The notes under the pieces: model-generated
The model's database searches: none
Told to the model about the DNA's origin: nothing
The model's input: only the letters and a program-made list of their open reading frames with translations
Origin: an uncultured Methylobacillus sp.
Lineage (GTDB): Bacteria > Pseudomonadota > Gammaproteobacteria > Burkholderiales > Methylophilaceae
NCBI GenBank assembly: GCA_946478865.1
Contig: CAMLDO010000004.1
Location: 62,001 to 126,000, forward strand
Length of the DNA: 64,000 nt
Reading direction: 5' to 3'
Shown: positions 8,496-19,197 of the stretch, one piece after another
Layout of the letters: every line of letters starts with the position of its first letter
Numbering within the stretch: position 1 is the stretch's first letter
Translations under genes and position numbers: made by a program

Positions 8496-10394
8496 CTAGC
8501 TCATCAGGGCCAGCAGCGAGTTGAGGCGCTTCACGAAGCTCGCCGGATCGTCGAGCTGCCCGCCTTCCGCCAGCAAGGCCTGATCGAACAGCAGATTGGC
8601 CCAATCGGCAAAGCGCGTTTCGTCGGTCTCGCTCTTGAGGCGCGTGACCAGCGCATGCTGGGGATTGATTTCGAGGATAGGCTTGGCCCCTGTTCCCTTC
8701 TGCCCGGCAGCCTTGAGCAGGCGCTCGAGGTTGGCGCTCATGTCATGCTCGCCAGTAACGATGCACGCCGGGGAATCGGTGAGGCGATGCGTCACGCGCA
8801 CTTCGCGCACCTTCTCCTCACCTAGGGTGGTCTTGACCTTTTCGACCAGATCCTTGAACTCGTCCTCGGCCTGCTTTTGCGCTTCCTTGTCGGCTTCGTC
8901 TTCCAGCTTGCCGAGGTCGAGATCGCCCTTGGCCACGGACTGCAGCTTCTTGCCCTCGAACTCGGTGAGACTACCCATCAGCCACTCATCCACGCGGTCG
9001 GACAACAGCAACACCTCGATGCCCTTCTTGCGGAAGATTTCCAGGTGTGGGCTGTGCTGTGCTGCGGCGAAGGAGTCGGCAGTGACATAGTAGATAGCCT
9101 CCTGGCCGTCCTTCATGCGGGCAATGTAGTCCTTGAGCGAAACATTTTCCTCGTCGGTGTCGGCGTGGGTGGAAGCAAAGCGCAGCAGGCTGGCAATCTT
9201 TTCCCTGTTGCCGAAATCCTCGCCCGGCCCTTCCTTGAGCACACGGCCGAACTCCTTCCAGAACGTCGCATACTTCTCGGGCTCGTTCTCGGCCATATCT
9301 TCCAGCAGGCCCAGTACCTTCTTCACCGAACCGGCCTTGATGCCGTCGATTTCCTTGGAGTGCTGCAGAATTTCGCGCGAAACGTTGAGCGGCAGGTCGG
9401 CGGAATCGATCACCCCGCGCACGAAGCGCAGGTATTGCGGCATGAGCTGCTCGGCGTCGTCCATGATGAACACGCGCTTCACATACAGCTTGATGCCGTG
9501 ACGGCGATCGCGGTCATACAGATCGAACGGCGCGCGACCGGGGATGTACAGCAGCGAGATGTATTCCTGCTTGCCCTCGACGCGATTGTGAGACCATGCG
9601 AGCGGCTGGTCGAAGTCGTGTGCGACGTGCTTGTAGAACTCCTGATACTGCTCGTCGGTGATGTCGTTCTTGCTGCGCGACCACAGCGCGGAGGCCTGAT
9701 TGACGGTTTCGTCCTCGTCGGTCGGCACCTGCTCGCCGTCCTTCCACTCGGACTTCTTCATGACGATGGGCAGCGTGATGTGGTCGGAATACTTGCGCAC
9801 GATGGACTTCAACTTCCAGTCGTTGAGGAACTCGTCCTCGCCCTCGCGCAGGTGCAGCACGATCTCGGTGCCACGCGTCGCCTTCTCCACGGTTTCCAGC
9901 GTGTAGTCGCCCGTACCGGCCGATTCCCAGCGTACGCCATGCTCGGCGGTGAGACCGGCGCGGCGCGTGGTCAGCGTGACCTTGTCGGCGAGGATGAAGG
10001 CGGAGTAGAAACCCACGCCGAACTGGCCGATGAGCGCGGCGTCCTTTTTCTGGTCGCCGGACAGCTGCGAGAAGAATTCGCGCGTGCCGGACTTGGCGAT
10101 GGTACCGATGTTGTCGATCACTTCCTGACGGCTCATGCCGATGCCGTTGTCGGAAATGGTCAGTGTACGAGACGCCTTGTCGAAGGCGATACGCACCTTG
10201 AGCTCGCTGTCGCTCTCGTATAGCGCGCCGTCGGCCAGCGCTTCGAAGCGCAGTTTGTCCGAAGCGTCGGATGCGTTGGAGATCAGTTCGCGCAGCACGA
10301 TTTCCTTGTTGGAATACAAGGAATGAATCATCAGGTGCAGGAGTTGTTTGACTTCGGCCTGGAAGCCCAGTGTTTCTTTGGTGGCAGTCGTCAT
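8496..10394 (-). CDS. htpG: Molecular chaperone HtpG (Hsp90)
   Basis: The 632-residue cytosolic ATP-dependent chaperone has the GHKL ATPase N-domain: [37 protein letters not shown] and GTEIVLHL. Middle and C-terminal dimerisation domains follow. The start at 10394 ([12 protein letters not shown]) is chosen over an upstream frame extension because AGAGGA precedes it and the Hsp90 fold begins there. A near-perfect sigma-32 promoter lies 45-72 bases upstream, so heat-shock induction is expected. Length and motifs match the family with nothing missing. Confidence 0.97.
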   Translation of the reverse strand: MTTATKETLGFQAEVKQLLHLMIHSLYSNKEIVLRELISNASDASDKLRFEALADGALYESDSELKVRIAFDKASRTLTISDNGIGMSRQEVIDNIGTIAKSGTREFFSQLSGDQKKDAALIGQFGVGFYSAFILADKVTLTTRRAGLTAEHGVRWESAGTGDYTLETVEKATRGTEIVLHLREGEDEFLNDWKLKSIVRKYSDHITLPIVMKKSEWKDGEQVPTDEDETVNQASALWSRSKNDITDEQYQEFYKHVAHDFDQPLAWSHNRVEGKQEYISLLYIPGRAPFDLYDRDRRHGIKLYVKRVFIMDDAEQLMPQYLRFVRGVIDSADLPLNVSREILQHSKEIDGIKAGSVKKVLGLLEDMAENEPEKYATFWKEFGRVLKEGPGEDFGNREKIASLLRFASTHADTDEENVSLKDYIARMKDGQEAIYYVTADSFAAAQHSPHLEIFRKKGIEVLLLSDRVDEWLMGSLTEFEGKKLQSVAKGDLDLGKLEDEADKEAQKQAEDEFKDLVEKVKTTLGEEKVREVRVTHRLTDSPACIVTGEHDMSANLERLLKAAGQKGTGAKPILEINPQHALVTRLKSETDETRFADWANLLFDQALLAEGGQLDDPASFVKRLNSLLALMS

Positions 10395-10438
10395 CGTGTT
10401 TCCTCTTGTTGGGTTGTTCAGGTTCGGACAAAGCCGAA

Positions 10439-10466
10439 AGATGGGGGCGTGCGGCCGGATTTCAAG
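10439..10466 (-). promoter_or_regulatory. Heat-shock (sigma-32) promoter of htpG
   Basis: On the minus strand CTTGAAA (10466-10460) is followed by 13 bases and CCCCATCT (10446-10439), matching the RpoH consensus CTTGAAA-N11-16-CCCCATNT at essentially every position. The predicted start is about 38 bases before the htpG ATG. Confidence 0.9.
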
Positions 10467-10582
10467 AGCATGCAAATACCGGGAAGCAACGGGGGCATCG
10501 CCCGATCATCGAGCGTATCGAGAATCGGGGATAGCTGACATAGGAGATGCGCTGGAAGGAAGCGCTATTGATCCGGCGATAT

Positions 10583-11359
10583 CTAAGCCTGAGCGGGTTT
10601 GGCGAGATGCAGCAGCACGCGCGAAGCCATCATCAGTCCGAAGCTGGCGGTAACCGACATCGCGGCGCCGAAACCCGCGCAATTGATCCCGGTCACCGGC
10701 TTGTCGTCCACGTCGCAGGCTTCGCCATTCTCCGGCATTTTCAGCGGCTCGGAAGAAAACACGCATTCCACCCCGAATTTCTTTTTCTGGTCGCGCGGGA
10801 AGCCGAACTCGCGGCGCAAAAGCAGACGTACGCGGGAAAGCAACGGATCCTGAATGCTGCGGGAAAGATCATCGAGCAGGATTCTGGAGGGATCGACACG
10901 TCCGCCTGCCCCGCCGGAGGTGATGAGCTTGATCTTGCGGCGGCGGCACCAATGGATCATGGCCGCCTTGACCCGGGCGTTATCGATGGCATCCACCACG
11001 AAGTCATAGCCGTGGCCCAGCATCGACTCCAGATTGTTCTCGGTGACGAAATCCTCGATTTCAATCACTTCGCATGCCGGATTGATCGCATGAATGCGCT
11101 GTGCCATCGCCGTCACCTTGGCCTTGCCGTATTCGTCGCCAAGCGCATGTATCTGACGGTTGGTATTGGATTCGGCGATGTTGTCGAGGTCGATAAGGGT
11201 AATACGACCGATAGCGCTGCGCGCGAGCGATTCCGCTACCCACGACCCCACGCCACCGACGCCCACGAGGCAGACATGTGCCTCCTGGAAACGCTTAAAT
11301 GCCGCTTCCCCATAGAGCCGCCGCACTCCGCCGAAGCGGCGCTCGAAATCCATCTCCAT
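10583..11359 (-). CDS. tcdA: tRNA threonylcarbamoyladenosine dehydratase (TcdA/CsdL)
   Basis: A 258-residue ThiF/E1-like enzyme that cyclises the t6A nucleoside at tRNA position 37 to ct6A using ATP. The nucleotide-binding VGVGGVGSWVAE, the acidic strand TLIDLDNIAESNTNRQIHA and the segment TSGGAGGRVDPSRI are typical of TcdA rather than MoeB or ThiF. ATG 11359 is chosen; an in-frame ATG two codons later (11353) is possible, while the longer upstream frame overlaps acpS. It is the last gene of the lepA-to-acpS block, 10 bases after acpS. The gene downstream, htpG, has its own promoter. Confidence 0.9.
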   Translation of the reverse strand: MEMDFERRFGGVRRLYGEAAFKRFQEAHVCLVGVGGVGSWVAESLARSAIGRITLIDLDNIAESNTNRQIHALGDEYGKAKVTAMAQRIHAINPACEVIEIEDFVTENNLESMLGHGYDFVVDAIDNARVKAAMIHWCRRRKIKLITSGGAGGRVDPSRILLDDLSRSIQDPLLSRVRLLLRREFGFPRDQKKKFGVECVFSSEPLKMPENGEACDVDDKPVTGINCAGFGAAMSVTASFGLMMASRVLLHLAKPAQA

Positions 11360-11369
11360 GTGGTGTCTT

Positions 11370-11747
11370 TCAGCTTTCCAGCACGACGAAGGCGACCGCG
11401 AGTGCTTTCTCGTCGCTGATCGAAATGTGCATGGTTTTGATGCCGCGCTCGTCCGCCCAGGCCTGCAAATCCTTGCCGAGCACGAGCACGGGCTTGCCAA
11501 GATCGTTATGACCGACGCCGATCTGCTGCATCGTCACTGGGGCGCGCAACCCCGTGCCCAGCGCCTTGCCGAATGCCTCCTTGGCGGCAAAACGCTTGGC
11601 GAGAAAACGTGCCTTGACCTGACTCAGCTCGAATTCGAGGTACTCGTTCTCGGTGAGAATGCGCTGTGCAAAAGCATTGCCGAAGCGCGCGAGCGACTCC
11701 TCGATACGGGAGACTTCGACGATATCCGTGCCGATGCCGTAGATCAT
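11370..11747 (-). CDS. acpS: Holo-[acyl-carrier-protein] synthase
   Basis: A 125-residue phosphopantetheinyl transferase that moves 4'-phosphopantetheine from CoA to a serine of acyl carrier protein. It has the two family signatures: [13 protein letters not shown] at the N-terminus with the metal-binding Asp, and [19 protein letters not shown] with the catalytic Glu and Lys. The length is standard. The start overlaps the pdxJ stop by 4 bases (ATGA), indicating translational coupling, and the pdxJ-acpS pairing is common in proteobacteria. Confidence 0.96.
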   Translation of the reverse strand: MIYGIGTDIVEVSRIEESLARFGNAFAQRILTENEYLEFELSQVKARFLAKRFAAKEAFGKALGTGLRAPVTMQQIGVGHNDLGKPVLVLGKDLQAWADERGIKTMHISISDEKALAVAFVVLES

Positions 11748-12475
11748 TTTCCTGAAGCAGCTGCCACCATGAGGTTTTTCATTTCGCGCACTGCGGCATC
11801 CCAGCCGACGAACAGCGCATGCGCGACGATGGCATGACCGATATTGAGCTCTTCCACGCCCGGGATCGCCGCAACCTGGTGAACGTTGTGATAATGCAGC
11901 CCGTGCCCGGCGTTGACGGACAGGCCGAGGGAAGCTCCGTGCACGACGGCATTCTTGATGCGATAGAGCTCATCGGCGCGCGTACGCTCATCCTCCGCGT
12001 CGGCAAAACCGCCCGTATGCAGCTCGACCACGGGTGCGCCAGCGGCATTGGAGGCATCCAGTTGCGCCTCGTCGGCGTTGATGAACAGCGATACGCGAAT
12101 GCCCGCCTCGCCGAGGCGATCGCAGGCTTCCTTGACCTTGTCGAAATGACGCACGACGTCCAAACCGCCTTCCGTGGTCAGCTCCTCGCGGCGCTCCGGC
12201 ACCAGGCAGACGTCCTGCGGCTTCACCTGCAGCGCGATACCGATCATCTCTTCGGTCACTGCCATCTCCAGATTCATGCGGGTCTGCAGGATGCCGCGCA
12301 ATGTGTGCACGTCCGCATCCTGAATGTGGCGTCTATCCTCGCGCAAATGCAGGGTAATCGCATCGGCACCAGCCTGCTCAGCGCGCAAGGCAGCCTGCAC
12401 GACGGAAGGATAACGGGTACCGCGCGCCTGGCGTATGGTGGCCACGTGGTCGATATTGACGCCGAGTCTGATCAT
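11744..12475 (-). CDS. pdxJ: Pyridoxine 5'-phosphate synthase
   Basis: The 243-residue TIM-barrel enzyme condenses 1-deoxy-D-xylulose 5-phosphate with 3-amino-2-oxopropyl phosphate in the last ring-forming step of vitamin B6 synthesis. Signatures include [45 protein letters not shown] and the C-terminal [14 protein letters not shown]. Its ATG overlaps the recO stop by 4 bases and its stop overlaps acpS by 4, so recO-pdxJ-acpS are read as one coupled series. Confidence 0.97.
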   Translation of the reverse strand: MIRLGVNIDHVATIRQARGTRYPSVVQAALRAEQAGADAITLHLREDRRHIQDADVHTLRGILQTRMNLEMAVTEEMIGIALQVKPQDVCLVPERREELTTEGGLDVVRHFDKVKEACDRLGEAGIRVSLFINADEAQLDASNAAGAPVVELHTGGFADAEDERTRADELYRIKNAVVHGASLGLSVNAGHGLHYHNVHQVAAIPGVEELNIGHAIVAHALFVGWDAAVREMKNLMVAAASGK

Positions 12476-13194
12476 AATTCCTGTAGGTCGATAAGTAATT
12501 GACGGGTATGCAAGGGTTTGTCGCCGAGATAGTGCGCGAGCAGCATGCGCATCAGTTGCTTGCTTTGCAGCAGAGTGGCCGGATCGCTATAGTCATCGCG
12601 CGCCATGTCGAGCAGCGTTTTGCCGCTTAATTGTACACCCGATTCCTCTGGGACCGGAGCCAGCGCCCCGCGTTCCGGCTGGTAGAGATAATCGTCATCC
12701 GCATGGATCGGCGTATTGTCGAGCTGGTGCGTGAGCGGCACCGCATAGCCCAGTTCCTGCAGCATTTTCAATTCCATCCGGCGCAGCGTGGGTGCGACCG
12801 GCAAGGAAGAAGACAGCGTGCGCAAAGTCTGCGCGTAATAGTCGAACAACGCCTCGTGCGCGTCTTCACGCGGCAGCAGGCGCAACAGCAGTTCATTGAG
12901 GTAGAAGCCGCACATGAGCGCATCCCCGTTGAGCAGCAGCAGCCCTTCTCCCCAATCGAGCGAATGCAGGTTACGCAGCTCCGACTTTCCAGACCAAGTC
13001 GCGAGCAACGGCTGAAACGCCTGCAGCATGCCCCGCATGGCAGAACGTGGCCGGCGCGCGCCCTTGGCTACGGCCGCAACCCGCCCAAACTCGCGGCTGA
13101 ACAACTCGACGACGAGACTGGTTTCCTTGAAAGGATAAGTGTGCAGCACGAAGACCGGCTGCTGATCCTGACGCGCGGTGCCGCCTGCGGCCAT
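12472..13194 (-). CDS. recO: DNA repair protein RecO
   Basis: The 240-residue RecF-pathway mediator loads RecA onto SSB-coated single-stranded DNA and anneals strands. The N-terminal OB-fold ([37 protein letters not shown]) is followed by the helical domain with [19 protein letters not shown]. No zinc-binding Cys cluster is visible, as is usual in proteobacterial RecO. It sits between era (9 bases upstream) and pdxJ (4-base overlap), the standard order. Confidence 0.94.
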   Translation of the reverse strand: MAAGGTARQDQQPVFVLHTYPFKETSLVVELFSREFGRVAAVAKGARRPRSAMRGMLQAFQPLLATWSGKSELRNLHSLDWGEGLLLLNGDALMCGFYLNELLLRLLPREDAHEALFDYYAQTLRTLSSSLPVAPTLRRMELKMLQELGYAVPLTHQLDNTPIHADDDYLYQPERGALAPVPEESGVQLSGKTLLDMARDDYSDPATLLQSKQLMRMLLAHYLGDKPLHTRQLLIDLQEL

Positions 13195-13203
13195 GAGAGA
13201 TTG

Positions 13204-14085
13204 CTAGTAGCCCAGGCTTTTCAGCGCACGCTCGTCATCGGCCCAGCCGCCGCGCACCTTGACCCAGGTTTCCAGCCAGACCTTGCCGCCGAACAGCTTC
13301 TCCATGTCCTGGCGTGCCTCGGTCGAAATCTGCTTGAGCTTCTCGCCGCCCTTGCCGATGATGATGGGCTTCTGACCGTCCTTGTCGACGATGATGGCGG
13401 CGTGGATGCGACGCAGCCCGCCTTCCTGCTCGAACTTTTCGATCTCCACCGTGATCGAGTATGGCAGTTCCTCGCCCAGCAGGCGGAACACCTTCTCGCG
13501 CACCAGTTCGGCCGCGAGGAAGCGCTCGTTGCGATCGGTCAGTTCGTCCTCGCCATAGATCGCGGGCTGCTCGGGCAGATGCTTGCGGATCGCGAGCAAC
13601 AATTCGTCGAGGTTCTGGTTGCGCTTGGCGCTGATCGGCACGATATCGGCGAAAGCAAATTCCTCACCGCATTGTTGCATATAGGGCAGCAGCTCTCCCT
13701 TGTCTTCCAGCAAATCAGCCTTGTTGATCACCAGCAACACCGGCGTCTCCTTGGGCAGGATATCCAGCACCTTGCGATCCTCATTGCCGAAGCGCGTCGC
13801 CTCGACCACGAACAGTACCACGTCCACCTCGGACATGACCTGCTTCACGGTCTTGTTCATGCCACGATTGAGCGCATTGATGTGCTTGAGCTGAAAGCCA
13901 GGCGTATCGACGAACAGGTACTGCGCATCTTCGGTGGTCTGGATACCCAGCAGGCGATGACGCGTAGTCTGTGCCTTGCGCGAAGTGATACTGAGCTTCA
14001 CTCCAAGGATATGGTTAAGCATGGTGGACTTGCCCACATTGGGGCGTCCGACGATGGCGATGGTGCCGCAGCGGAAATCGGTCAT
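13204..14085 (-). CDS. era: GTPase Era
   Basis: A 293-residue essential GTPase that binds the 3' end of 16S rRNA and assists 30S assembly. The G domain shows G1 [10 protein letters not shown]3 DTPGF and G4 NKAD. The C-terminal KH domain carries [10 protein letters not shown]. Length matches the family. It lies 6 bases after rnc, which is the classical rnc-era pairing coupling rRNA processing with ribosome assembly. Confidence 0.97.
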   Translation of the reverse strand: MTDFRCGTIAIVGRPNVGKSTMLNHILGVKLSITSRKAQTTRHRLLGIQTTEDAQYLFVDTPGFQLKHINALNRGMNKTVKQVMSEVDVVLFVVEATRFGNEDRKVLDILPKETPVLLVINKADLLEDKGELLPYMQQCGEEFAFADIVPISAKRNQNLDELLLAIRKHLPEQPAIYGEDELTDRNERFLAAELVREKVFRLLGEELPYSITVEIEKFEQEGGLRRIHAAIIVDKDGQKPIIIGKGGEKLKQISTEARQDMEKLFGGKVWLETWVKVRGGWADDERALKSLGY

Positions 14086-14091
14086 GGTGGT

Positions 14092-14760
14092 CTACTTCAA
14101 CAATTCGTAAGCGGCCTGGGCGGCCTGCTGTTCGGCGGCGCGCCGGCTGGTGCCCGCCCCTTGGGCGCGCACCTTGAGCGCAGGGATGCGGCATTCGACC
14201 CGGAAAGACTGGCAATGCGCCTCGCCTTCCGTCGCCAGCAGCACGTACTCCGGCAAAGCCAGTTTGCGACCCTGCAGGTATTCCTGCAAGAAAGTTTTGG
14301 GATCCTTACCTAGCGACTTGGGGTCCAGGCCTTCCAGCAATGGAGCATAAAGCTTTTCGATCACGGCTTGCGCCGCCGCAAACCCGCCGTCGAGAAAGAT
14401 CGCACCGAATAGCGCTTCGAGGGTATCCGCGAGCATCGAAGGACGGCGCCAACCGCCACTCTTCATCTCGCCGTCGCCAAGCCGCATGTATTCACCCAGC
14501 GATAGACCGCCCGCGATTTCACTCAGTGTCGCTTCGCGCACGAGATGCGCACGCATGCGACTCAAGTCGCCCTCGGGCAGCTTGGGGAATCGCTGGTAAA
14601 GCAGATGCGCGACGACGCAGTTCAATACGCCGTCGCCGAGGAATTCCAGCCGCTCGTTGTTCGGTGTGCCGTAACTGCGATGCGTCAGCGCCTGAGCGAG
14701 CAGTGAAGCTTGCTTGAATTCATGACCGAGAATACGGACCAGAGCGCTTTGCTGGGTCAT
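14092..14760 (-). CDS. rnc: Ribonuclease III
   Basis: A 222-residue double-strand-specific endoribonuclease that processes rRNA precursors and degrades structured RNAs. The catalytic signature [13 protein letters not shown] (Mg-binding Glu and Asp) lies near residue 37. A C-terminal double-stranded RNA-binding domain (about residues 155-222) ends in [19 protein letters not shown]. It is tightly spaced between DUF4845 and era in one operon. Confidence 0.97.
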   Translation of the reverse strand: MTQQSALVRILGHEFKQASLLAQALTHRSYGTPNNERLEFLGDGVLNCVVAHLLYQRFPKLPEGDLSRMRAHLVREATLSEIAGGLSLGEYMRLGDGEMKSGGWRRPSMLADTLEALFGAIFLDGGFAAAQAVIEKLYAPLLEGLDPKSLGKDPKTFLQEYLQGRKLALPEYVLLATEGEAHCQSFRVECRIPALKVRAQGAGTSRRAAEQQAAQAAYELLK

Positions 14761-14766
14761 GCGGCC

Positions 14767-15141
14767 TTAATCGAGACGCTTCGCATTGCCAGTCGAGGCA
14801 TTGAAGTTCAGCAAAGCACTCACATTGGCGACAATGGGAACCACGACCTCGTACTCGGCAGACACAATGGTCTCTCCGTCGCTGGTACGACGAATTTTCA
14901 GGTCTTTCGGTCTGACACTGTGAATGTCGTCAATCGCCGTCGAGCGCTCAAATGCTCGACGAATTTCATCTTCGCCCATCGCAGGAAGATTGCCTTCGGT
15001 TTCCAAACGATTGATCGCCTTCTTGATCGCAAAAAATTCGCTATAGGCAGGCAGCAGCTTCATCGTCAGCAGCGCAACAATGGCAATGGTGCCGATGGTG
15101 AACGTCAAGCTCCAGAACGTAAATCCCTTTTGATTCTTCAT
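14767..15141 (-). CDS. DUF4845 protein with pilin-like N-terminus
   Basis: A 124-residue protein of unknown function found between lepB and rnc in many beta- and gammaproteobacteria. Its N-terminus (MKNQKGFTFWSLTF, then a hydrophobic helix to about residue 28) resembles a type IV prepilin leader with a G-F cleavage point. The usual Glu at mature position 5 is absent, so processing by prepilin peptidase is uncertain. The remainder is a small soluble, presumably periplasmic domain. It starts 9 bases after lepB. Confidence 0.82.
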   Translation of the reverse strand: MKNQKGFTFWSLTFTIGTIAIVALLTMKLLPAYSEFFAIKKAINRLETEGNLPAMGEDEIRRAFERSTAIDDIHSVRPKDLKIRRTSDGETIVSAEYEVVVPIVANVSALLNFNASTGNAKRLD

Positions 15142-15150
15142 ATCAGCCCC

Positions 15151-15897
15151 TTATTGGATGGTGTCGCCAATTCTGCCGAAATTATCGAAATTCCACCAGA
15201 TCATGAAGGCCTTGCCCACGATGTTCTTCTCGGGAACGAAGCCCCAGAAACGGCTATCGTTGCTGTTGTCGCGGTTGTCGCCCATCACGAAATAATGTCC
15301 GGGCGGGACAACAACCTCGCCGTCGATTACCGGAGCCTCGTCCACCAGCAGAATATCGTGCTCATGTTCGCCTAGTTTTTCCTTGTAGCGCTTGGCGGTA
15401 ATGTTGTTAAGACCGGGAGCAACATACTCGTAATTGTCTTCGAATGACACATCCAGCGGCTGACCATTAACAGTTAAGCGCTTGCCCTGATACTGAATGC
15501 GGTCGCCCGGCACGCCCACCACGCGCTTGATATAGTCCATGGACTCGTCCTGCGGGAAGCGAAACACCATGACTTCGCCGCGCTGGGGATGATTCATCTC
15601 GAAAAAGGTGTTGTTCAGGATGGGCACGCGCAAACCGTAGGTATGCTTGTTGACCAGTATGAAGTCGCCCACCAGCAGCGTCGGCATCATGGACCCGGAC
15701 GGAATCTTGAACGGCTCAACCAGGAAGGAGCGGATCAGGAATACCGCCAGAATCACCGGGAAGAAGCTCTTGGAGTATTCCACCACCCAGGATTCGGACT
15801 TGCCATCGGGGCGTACCTTGCGCAGGTAAGCGATATCCAGCAGCCACACAGCGCCGGTGATCACGAGCGCGATCAGCATGAACAACGCAAACAGCAT
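15151..15897 (-). CDS. lepB: Signal peptidase I
   Basis: A 248-residue membrane serine protease that removes signal peptides from exported preproteins. Two N-terminal transmembrane segments (about residues 2-22 and 46-60) precede the catalytic S69 in IPSGSMMPTL and the general-base K124 in DYIKRVVGVPGD. The C-terminal box GDNRDNSNDSRFWGFVP is intact. It lies 2 bases downstream of lepA, the normal lepA-lepB operon. Confidence 0.97.
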   Translation of the reverse strand: MLFALFMLIALVITGAVWLLDIAYLRKVRPDGKSESWVVEYSKSFFPVILAVFLIRSFLVEPFKIPSGSMMPTLLVGDFILVNKHTYGLRVPILNNTFFEMNHPQRGEVMVFRFPQDESMDYIKRVVGVPGDRIQYQGKRLTVNGQPLDVSFEDNYEYVAPGLNNITAKRYKEKLGEHEHDILLVDEAPVIDGEVVVPPGHYFVMGDNRDNSNDSRFWGFVPEKNIVGKAFMIWWNFDNFGRIGDTIQ

Positions 15898-15899
15898 GA

Positions 15900-17693
15900 T
15901 TATTTATCCTCCACGCGCAGGATCGCCAGGAAGGCCTCCTGCGGAATTTCGACATTACCCACTTGTTTCATGCGCTTCTTGCCTTCTTTCTGCTTCTCGA
16001 GCAGCTTTTTCTTGCGGGTGATGTCGCCGCCGTAGCATTTTGCCAACACATTCTTACGCATCGCTTTCACAGTCTCGCGTGCGATGATGTTGGCGCCGAT
16101 TGCAGCCTGAATTGCCACGTCGAACATCTGGCGCGGAATCAGCTCGCGCATCTTGGCCGCGAGTTCGCGCCCGCGATACTGGCTGTTGGCGCGGTGCACG
16201 ATGAGTGACAGCGCATCGACACGCTCGCCATTGACCATGATGTCCAGCTTGACCAGGTCGGCCGCACGGAACTCGAGGAACTCGTAGTCCATGGAGGCAT
16301 AGCCGCGCGAGGTCGATTTCAGCTTGTCGAAGAAATCCAGCACCACTTCGTTGAGCGGCATTTCATAAGTCAGCATCACCTGACGACCCATGTACTGCAT
16401 GTTGCGCTGCACGCCGCGCTTGTTGTTGCACAGCGTCATCACCGGGCCGACGTATTCCTGCGGCATGAGGATGGTAGTGGTAATAATGGGCTCGCGGATT
16501 TCCTCGATACGCGACGGCTCCGGCAGCTTGGAAGGATTCTCCACCAGCAGCGTCTCGCCTGCCTTGGTGACGATCTCGTACACCACGGTCGGGGCCGTGG
16601 TGATGAGGTCCATGTCGTATTCACGTTCCAGCCGCTCCTGCACGATTTCCATATGCAGCAGGCCCAGAAAGCCGCAGCGGAAACCGAAACCCAGCGCTTG
16701 CGACACTTCCGGCTCGAACTGCAGCGAAGCGTCATTGAGGCGCAGCTTTTCCAGTGCATCGCGCAGCGCTTCATACTGGTTGGATTCGACCGGATACAGA
16801 CCCGCGAACACCTGCGGCTTGATCTCCTTGAAGCCCGGCAGCGGCTCGGCGGCCGCCTTGTTGGCGATGGTGACAGTATCACCCACCTTGGCGTTGGCCA
16901 GTTCCTTGATGCCGGCGATGATGAAACCTACCTCACCCGCTGACAGAAATTCACGTTGACGCGACTTGGGCGTGAACACGCCGACCTGTTCGCACAGATG
17001 CTCGGCGCCAGTCGCCATGAGTCGGATTTTGTCCTTCGGCTTCAGCACGCCATCGACCACACGTACCAGCATGATCACGCCAACGTAGTTGTCGAACCAT
17101 GAGTCGATGATGAGGGCCTTGAGCGGCGCCTCCGGATCGCCCACCGGAGGCGGAATCTTGGCCACTACGGCTTCCAGCACATCTTCCACACCCAAGCCGG
17201 TCTTGGCCGAGCAGCGCACTGCGTCGGTAGCTTCGACGCCGATGATGTCCTCGATTTCCTGGCTTACGCGCTCAGGGTCGGCTGACGGCAGATCGATCTT
17301 GTTCAGCACCGACACCACCTCGACGCCGAGATCAATCGCGGTGTAACAGTTGGCGACGCTCTGCGCCTCCACCCCTTGCGACGCGTCCACTACCAGCAGC
17401 GCGCCTTCGCAAGCGGACAGCGAGCGGCTCACCTCGTAGGAGAAATCCACATGTCCCGGCGTATCGATCAGGTTGAGGTTGTAGATTTGCCCGTCGCGCG
17501 CCTTGTAATTGAGGGCTGCGGTTTGCGCCTTGATGGTAATGCCACGCTCGCGCTCGAGATCCATGGAATCCAGGACCTGGGCCTCCATCTCGCGATCGGA
17601 CAAGCCGCCGCAGAGTTGAATGATGCGATCGGCCAGCGTGGATTTGCCGTGGTCAATGTGGGCGATGATCGAAAAGTTACGGATATTTTTCAT
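15900..17693 (-). CDS. lepA: Elongation factor 4 (back-translocating GTPase LepA)
   Basis: The 597-residue translational GTPase shows the G1 motif AHIDHGKST, switch [10 protein letters not shown] and G4 NKIDLP. EF-G-like domains II, III and V and the LepA-specific C-terminal domain follow (for example [20 protein letters not shown]). It is thought to remodel or back-translocate stalled ribosomes under stress. A terminator-like hairpin separates it from mucD, so it may have its own promoter in the 100-base gap. Confidence 0.97.
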   Translation of the reverse strand: MKNIRNFSIIAHIDHGKSTLADRIIQLCGGLSDREMEAQVLDSMDLERERGITIKAQTAALNYKARDGQIYNLNLIDTPGHVDFSYEVSRSLSACEGALLVVDASQGVEAQSVANCYTAIDLGVEVVSVLNKIDLPSADPERVSQEIEDIIGVEATDAVRCSAKTGLGVEDVLEAVVAKIPPPVGDPEAPLKALIIDSWFDNYVGVIMLVRVVDGVLKPKDKIRLMATGAEHLCEQVGVFTPKSRQREFLSAGEVGFIIAGIKELANAKVGDTVTIANKAAAEPLPGFKEIKPQVFAGLYPVESNQYEALRDALEKLRLNDASLQFEPEVSQALGFGFRCGFLGLLHMEIVQERLEREYDMDLITTAPTVVYEIVTKAGETLLVENPSKLPEPSRIEEIREPIITTTILMPQEYVGPVMTLCNNKRGVQRNMQYMGRQVMLTYEMPLNEVVLDFFDKLKSTSRGYASMDYEFLEFRAADLVKLDIMVNGERVDALSLIVHRANSQYRGRELAAKMRELIPRQMFDVAIQAAIGANIIARETVKAMRKNVLAKCYGGDITRKKKLLEKQKEGKKRMKQVGNVEIPQEAFLAILRVEDK

Positions 17694-17707
17694 TTTGAAG
17701 TAACAAG

Positions 17708-17729
17708 AAAGGCGCCCAGAGGCGCCCTT
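17708..17729 (-). terminator. Terminator downstream of mucD
   Basis: On the minus strand AAGGGCGCC, a TCTG loop and GGCGCCTTT form a stem with one G-U pair, followed by CTTGTT. It sits between the mucD stop and the lepA start. Its U-tract is weak, so read-through is possible. Confidence 0.6.
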
Positions 17730-17793
17730 CTCGCTTAACAGACTGTTCAGGCGCGGATTTTACCGTAAAGCCGTCGAATCCGCACCGAAAACA

Positions 17794-19197
17794 CTATTTT
17801 CCGCTCACCTTGACCGGGATATACAAGGTACTGTCGCCGCGCAGCACCAGCAGAGCCACCGTCTTGCCTGCCTGGGCAGAGGCAATCTGCTTGTTGAACT
17901 GCTCCAGCGTCTGCACCTCGCTGTTGTTCACCGCGAGGATAACGTCCCCACGGCGAATACCGGACTGAGCGGCAGAACCTTCAGCGCCCACGACCAACAG
18001 CCCGCTCTTGCCGTTAAGCTTTTTCTTCTGTTGCGGCGTCAGTTCGCGCAGGGTCAGACCGATCTTGTTCGGCTCCGCCTTGGTCGGCCCCTTGGCCGGA
18101 CGCGCCTCTTCCTTGTCCTCCGAGGGCATTTCGCCCACGGTCAAGGCAAGATTCTTCATGCTGCCTTTGCGCAGCACTTCGACGCCCACTTCCTTACCCG
18201 GCTTGGTTCCGGCTACGACGCGCGGCAGATCGGAAGAGGTGCTGATCGGCTTGTTGTCGAACTTCAGGATCACGTCACCCGCGAGCAGACCTGCCTTCTC
18301 GGCCGGGCTACCCTTCTCGACGCCGGCAACCAGCGCACCCTGGGTATTCTTCATGCCGAAGGAATCCGCCAGTTCGCGCGTAATTTCCTGGATGTTGATG
18401 CCAAGCCAGCCGCGGGTAACCCGACCGCTATTCTTGAGCTGGTTCTGGACCTCCAGCGCAACATCGATCGGAATCGCGAAAGACAAGCCCATGTATCCGC
18501 CGCTACGGCTGAAGATCTGGGAGTTGATACCCACCACTTCGCCCTTGAGGTTGAACAGCGGACCGCCCGAGTTGCCAGGGTTGATCGCGACGTCGGTCTG
18601 GATGAACGGCACGTAGTTTTCCTGCGGCAAGGCGCGACCCTTGGCGCTCACGATACCGGCGGTCACGGTATTTTCCAGGCCGAATGGCGAACCGATGGCG
18701 ACAACCCACTCGCCCACCTTCAACTGGCCGGGATCGCCGAACACTACGCGCGGCAGATTGCTGGCCTCGATCTTCACTAACGCGACATCGGTACGACGGT
18801 CGATACCGATGATCTTGGCCTTGAATTCGCGCTTGTCGGTGAGCTTGACCAGCACCTCGTCGGCATCGTTGACCACATGCGCATTGGTCAGGATGTAGCC
18901 GTCGGCGCTGATAATGAAGCCGGAGCCCAGCGACTGGGTCTTGTAGTCCTGCGGGCCCTGACCGCCCGGCGGCGCGAAGCGGCGGAAAAATTCGTAGAAG
19001 GGATCGTCCTCGGGTACGTTGGGGAAGGGCATCATGCCCTGCTGCCCTTCGGCATGGACAGTCTGTGTGGTACTGATATTTACCACAGCCGGCCCCTGCT
19101 TTTCGTAAAGCTCGGTGAAATCCGGCAGTTCACGCGCGAAAGAAGATTGCGCGGTGGCAAAAACAAAGACAAAAACGGCAAAGGCTTTTCTAATCAT
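17794..19197 (-). CDS. mucD: Periplasmic serine protease MucD/DegP (Do family)
   Basis: A 467-residue HtrA-family protease and chaperone for misfolded envelope proteins. A signal peptide (about residues 1-21, ending SFA) is followed by the trypsin-like domain with catalytic H107 (TNAHVV), D137 (RRTDVALVK) and S210 (NPGNSGGPL). Two PDZ domains span about 265-360 and 380-465. It is the distal member of the rpoE-rseABC-mucD operon and overlaps rseC by 4 bases, so it should rise with sigma-E activity, as in Pseudomonas algU-mucABCD. Confidence 0.95.
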   Translation of the reverse strand: MIRKAFAVFVFVFATAQSSFARELPDFTELYEKQGPAVVNISTTQTVHAEGQQGMMPFPNVPEDDPFYEFFRRFAPPGGQGPQDYKTQSLGSGFIISADGYILTNAHVVNDADEVLVKLTDKREFKAKIIGIDRRTDVALVKIEASNLPRVVFGDPGQLKVGEWVVAIGSPFGLENTVTAGIVSAKGRALPQENYVPFIQTDVAINPGNSGGPLFNLKGEVVGINSQIFSRSGGYMGLSFAIPIDVALEVQNQLKNSGRVTRGWLGINIQEITRELADSFGMKNTQGALVAGVEKGSPAEKAGLLAGDVILKFDNKPISTSSDLPRVVAGTKPGKEVGVEVLRKGSMKNLALTVGEMPSEDKEEARPAKGPTKAEPNKIGLTLRELTPQQKKKLNGKSGLLVVGAEGSAAQSGIRRGDVILAVNNSEVQTLEQFNKQIASAQAGKTVALLVLRGDSTLYIPVKVSGK

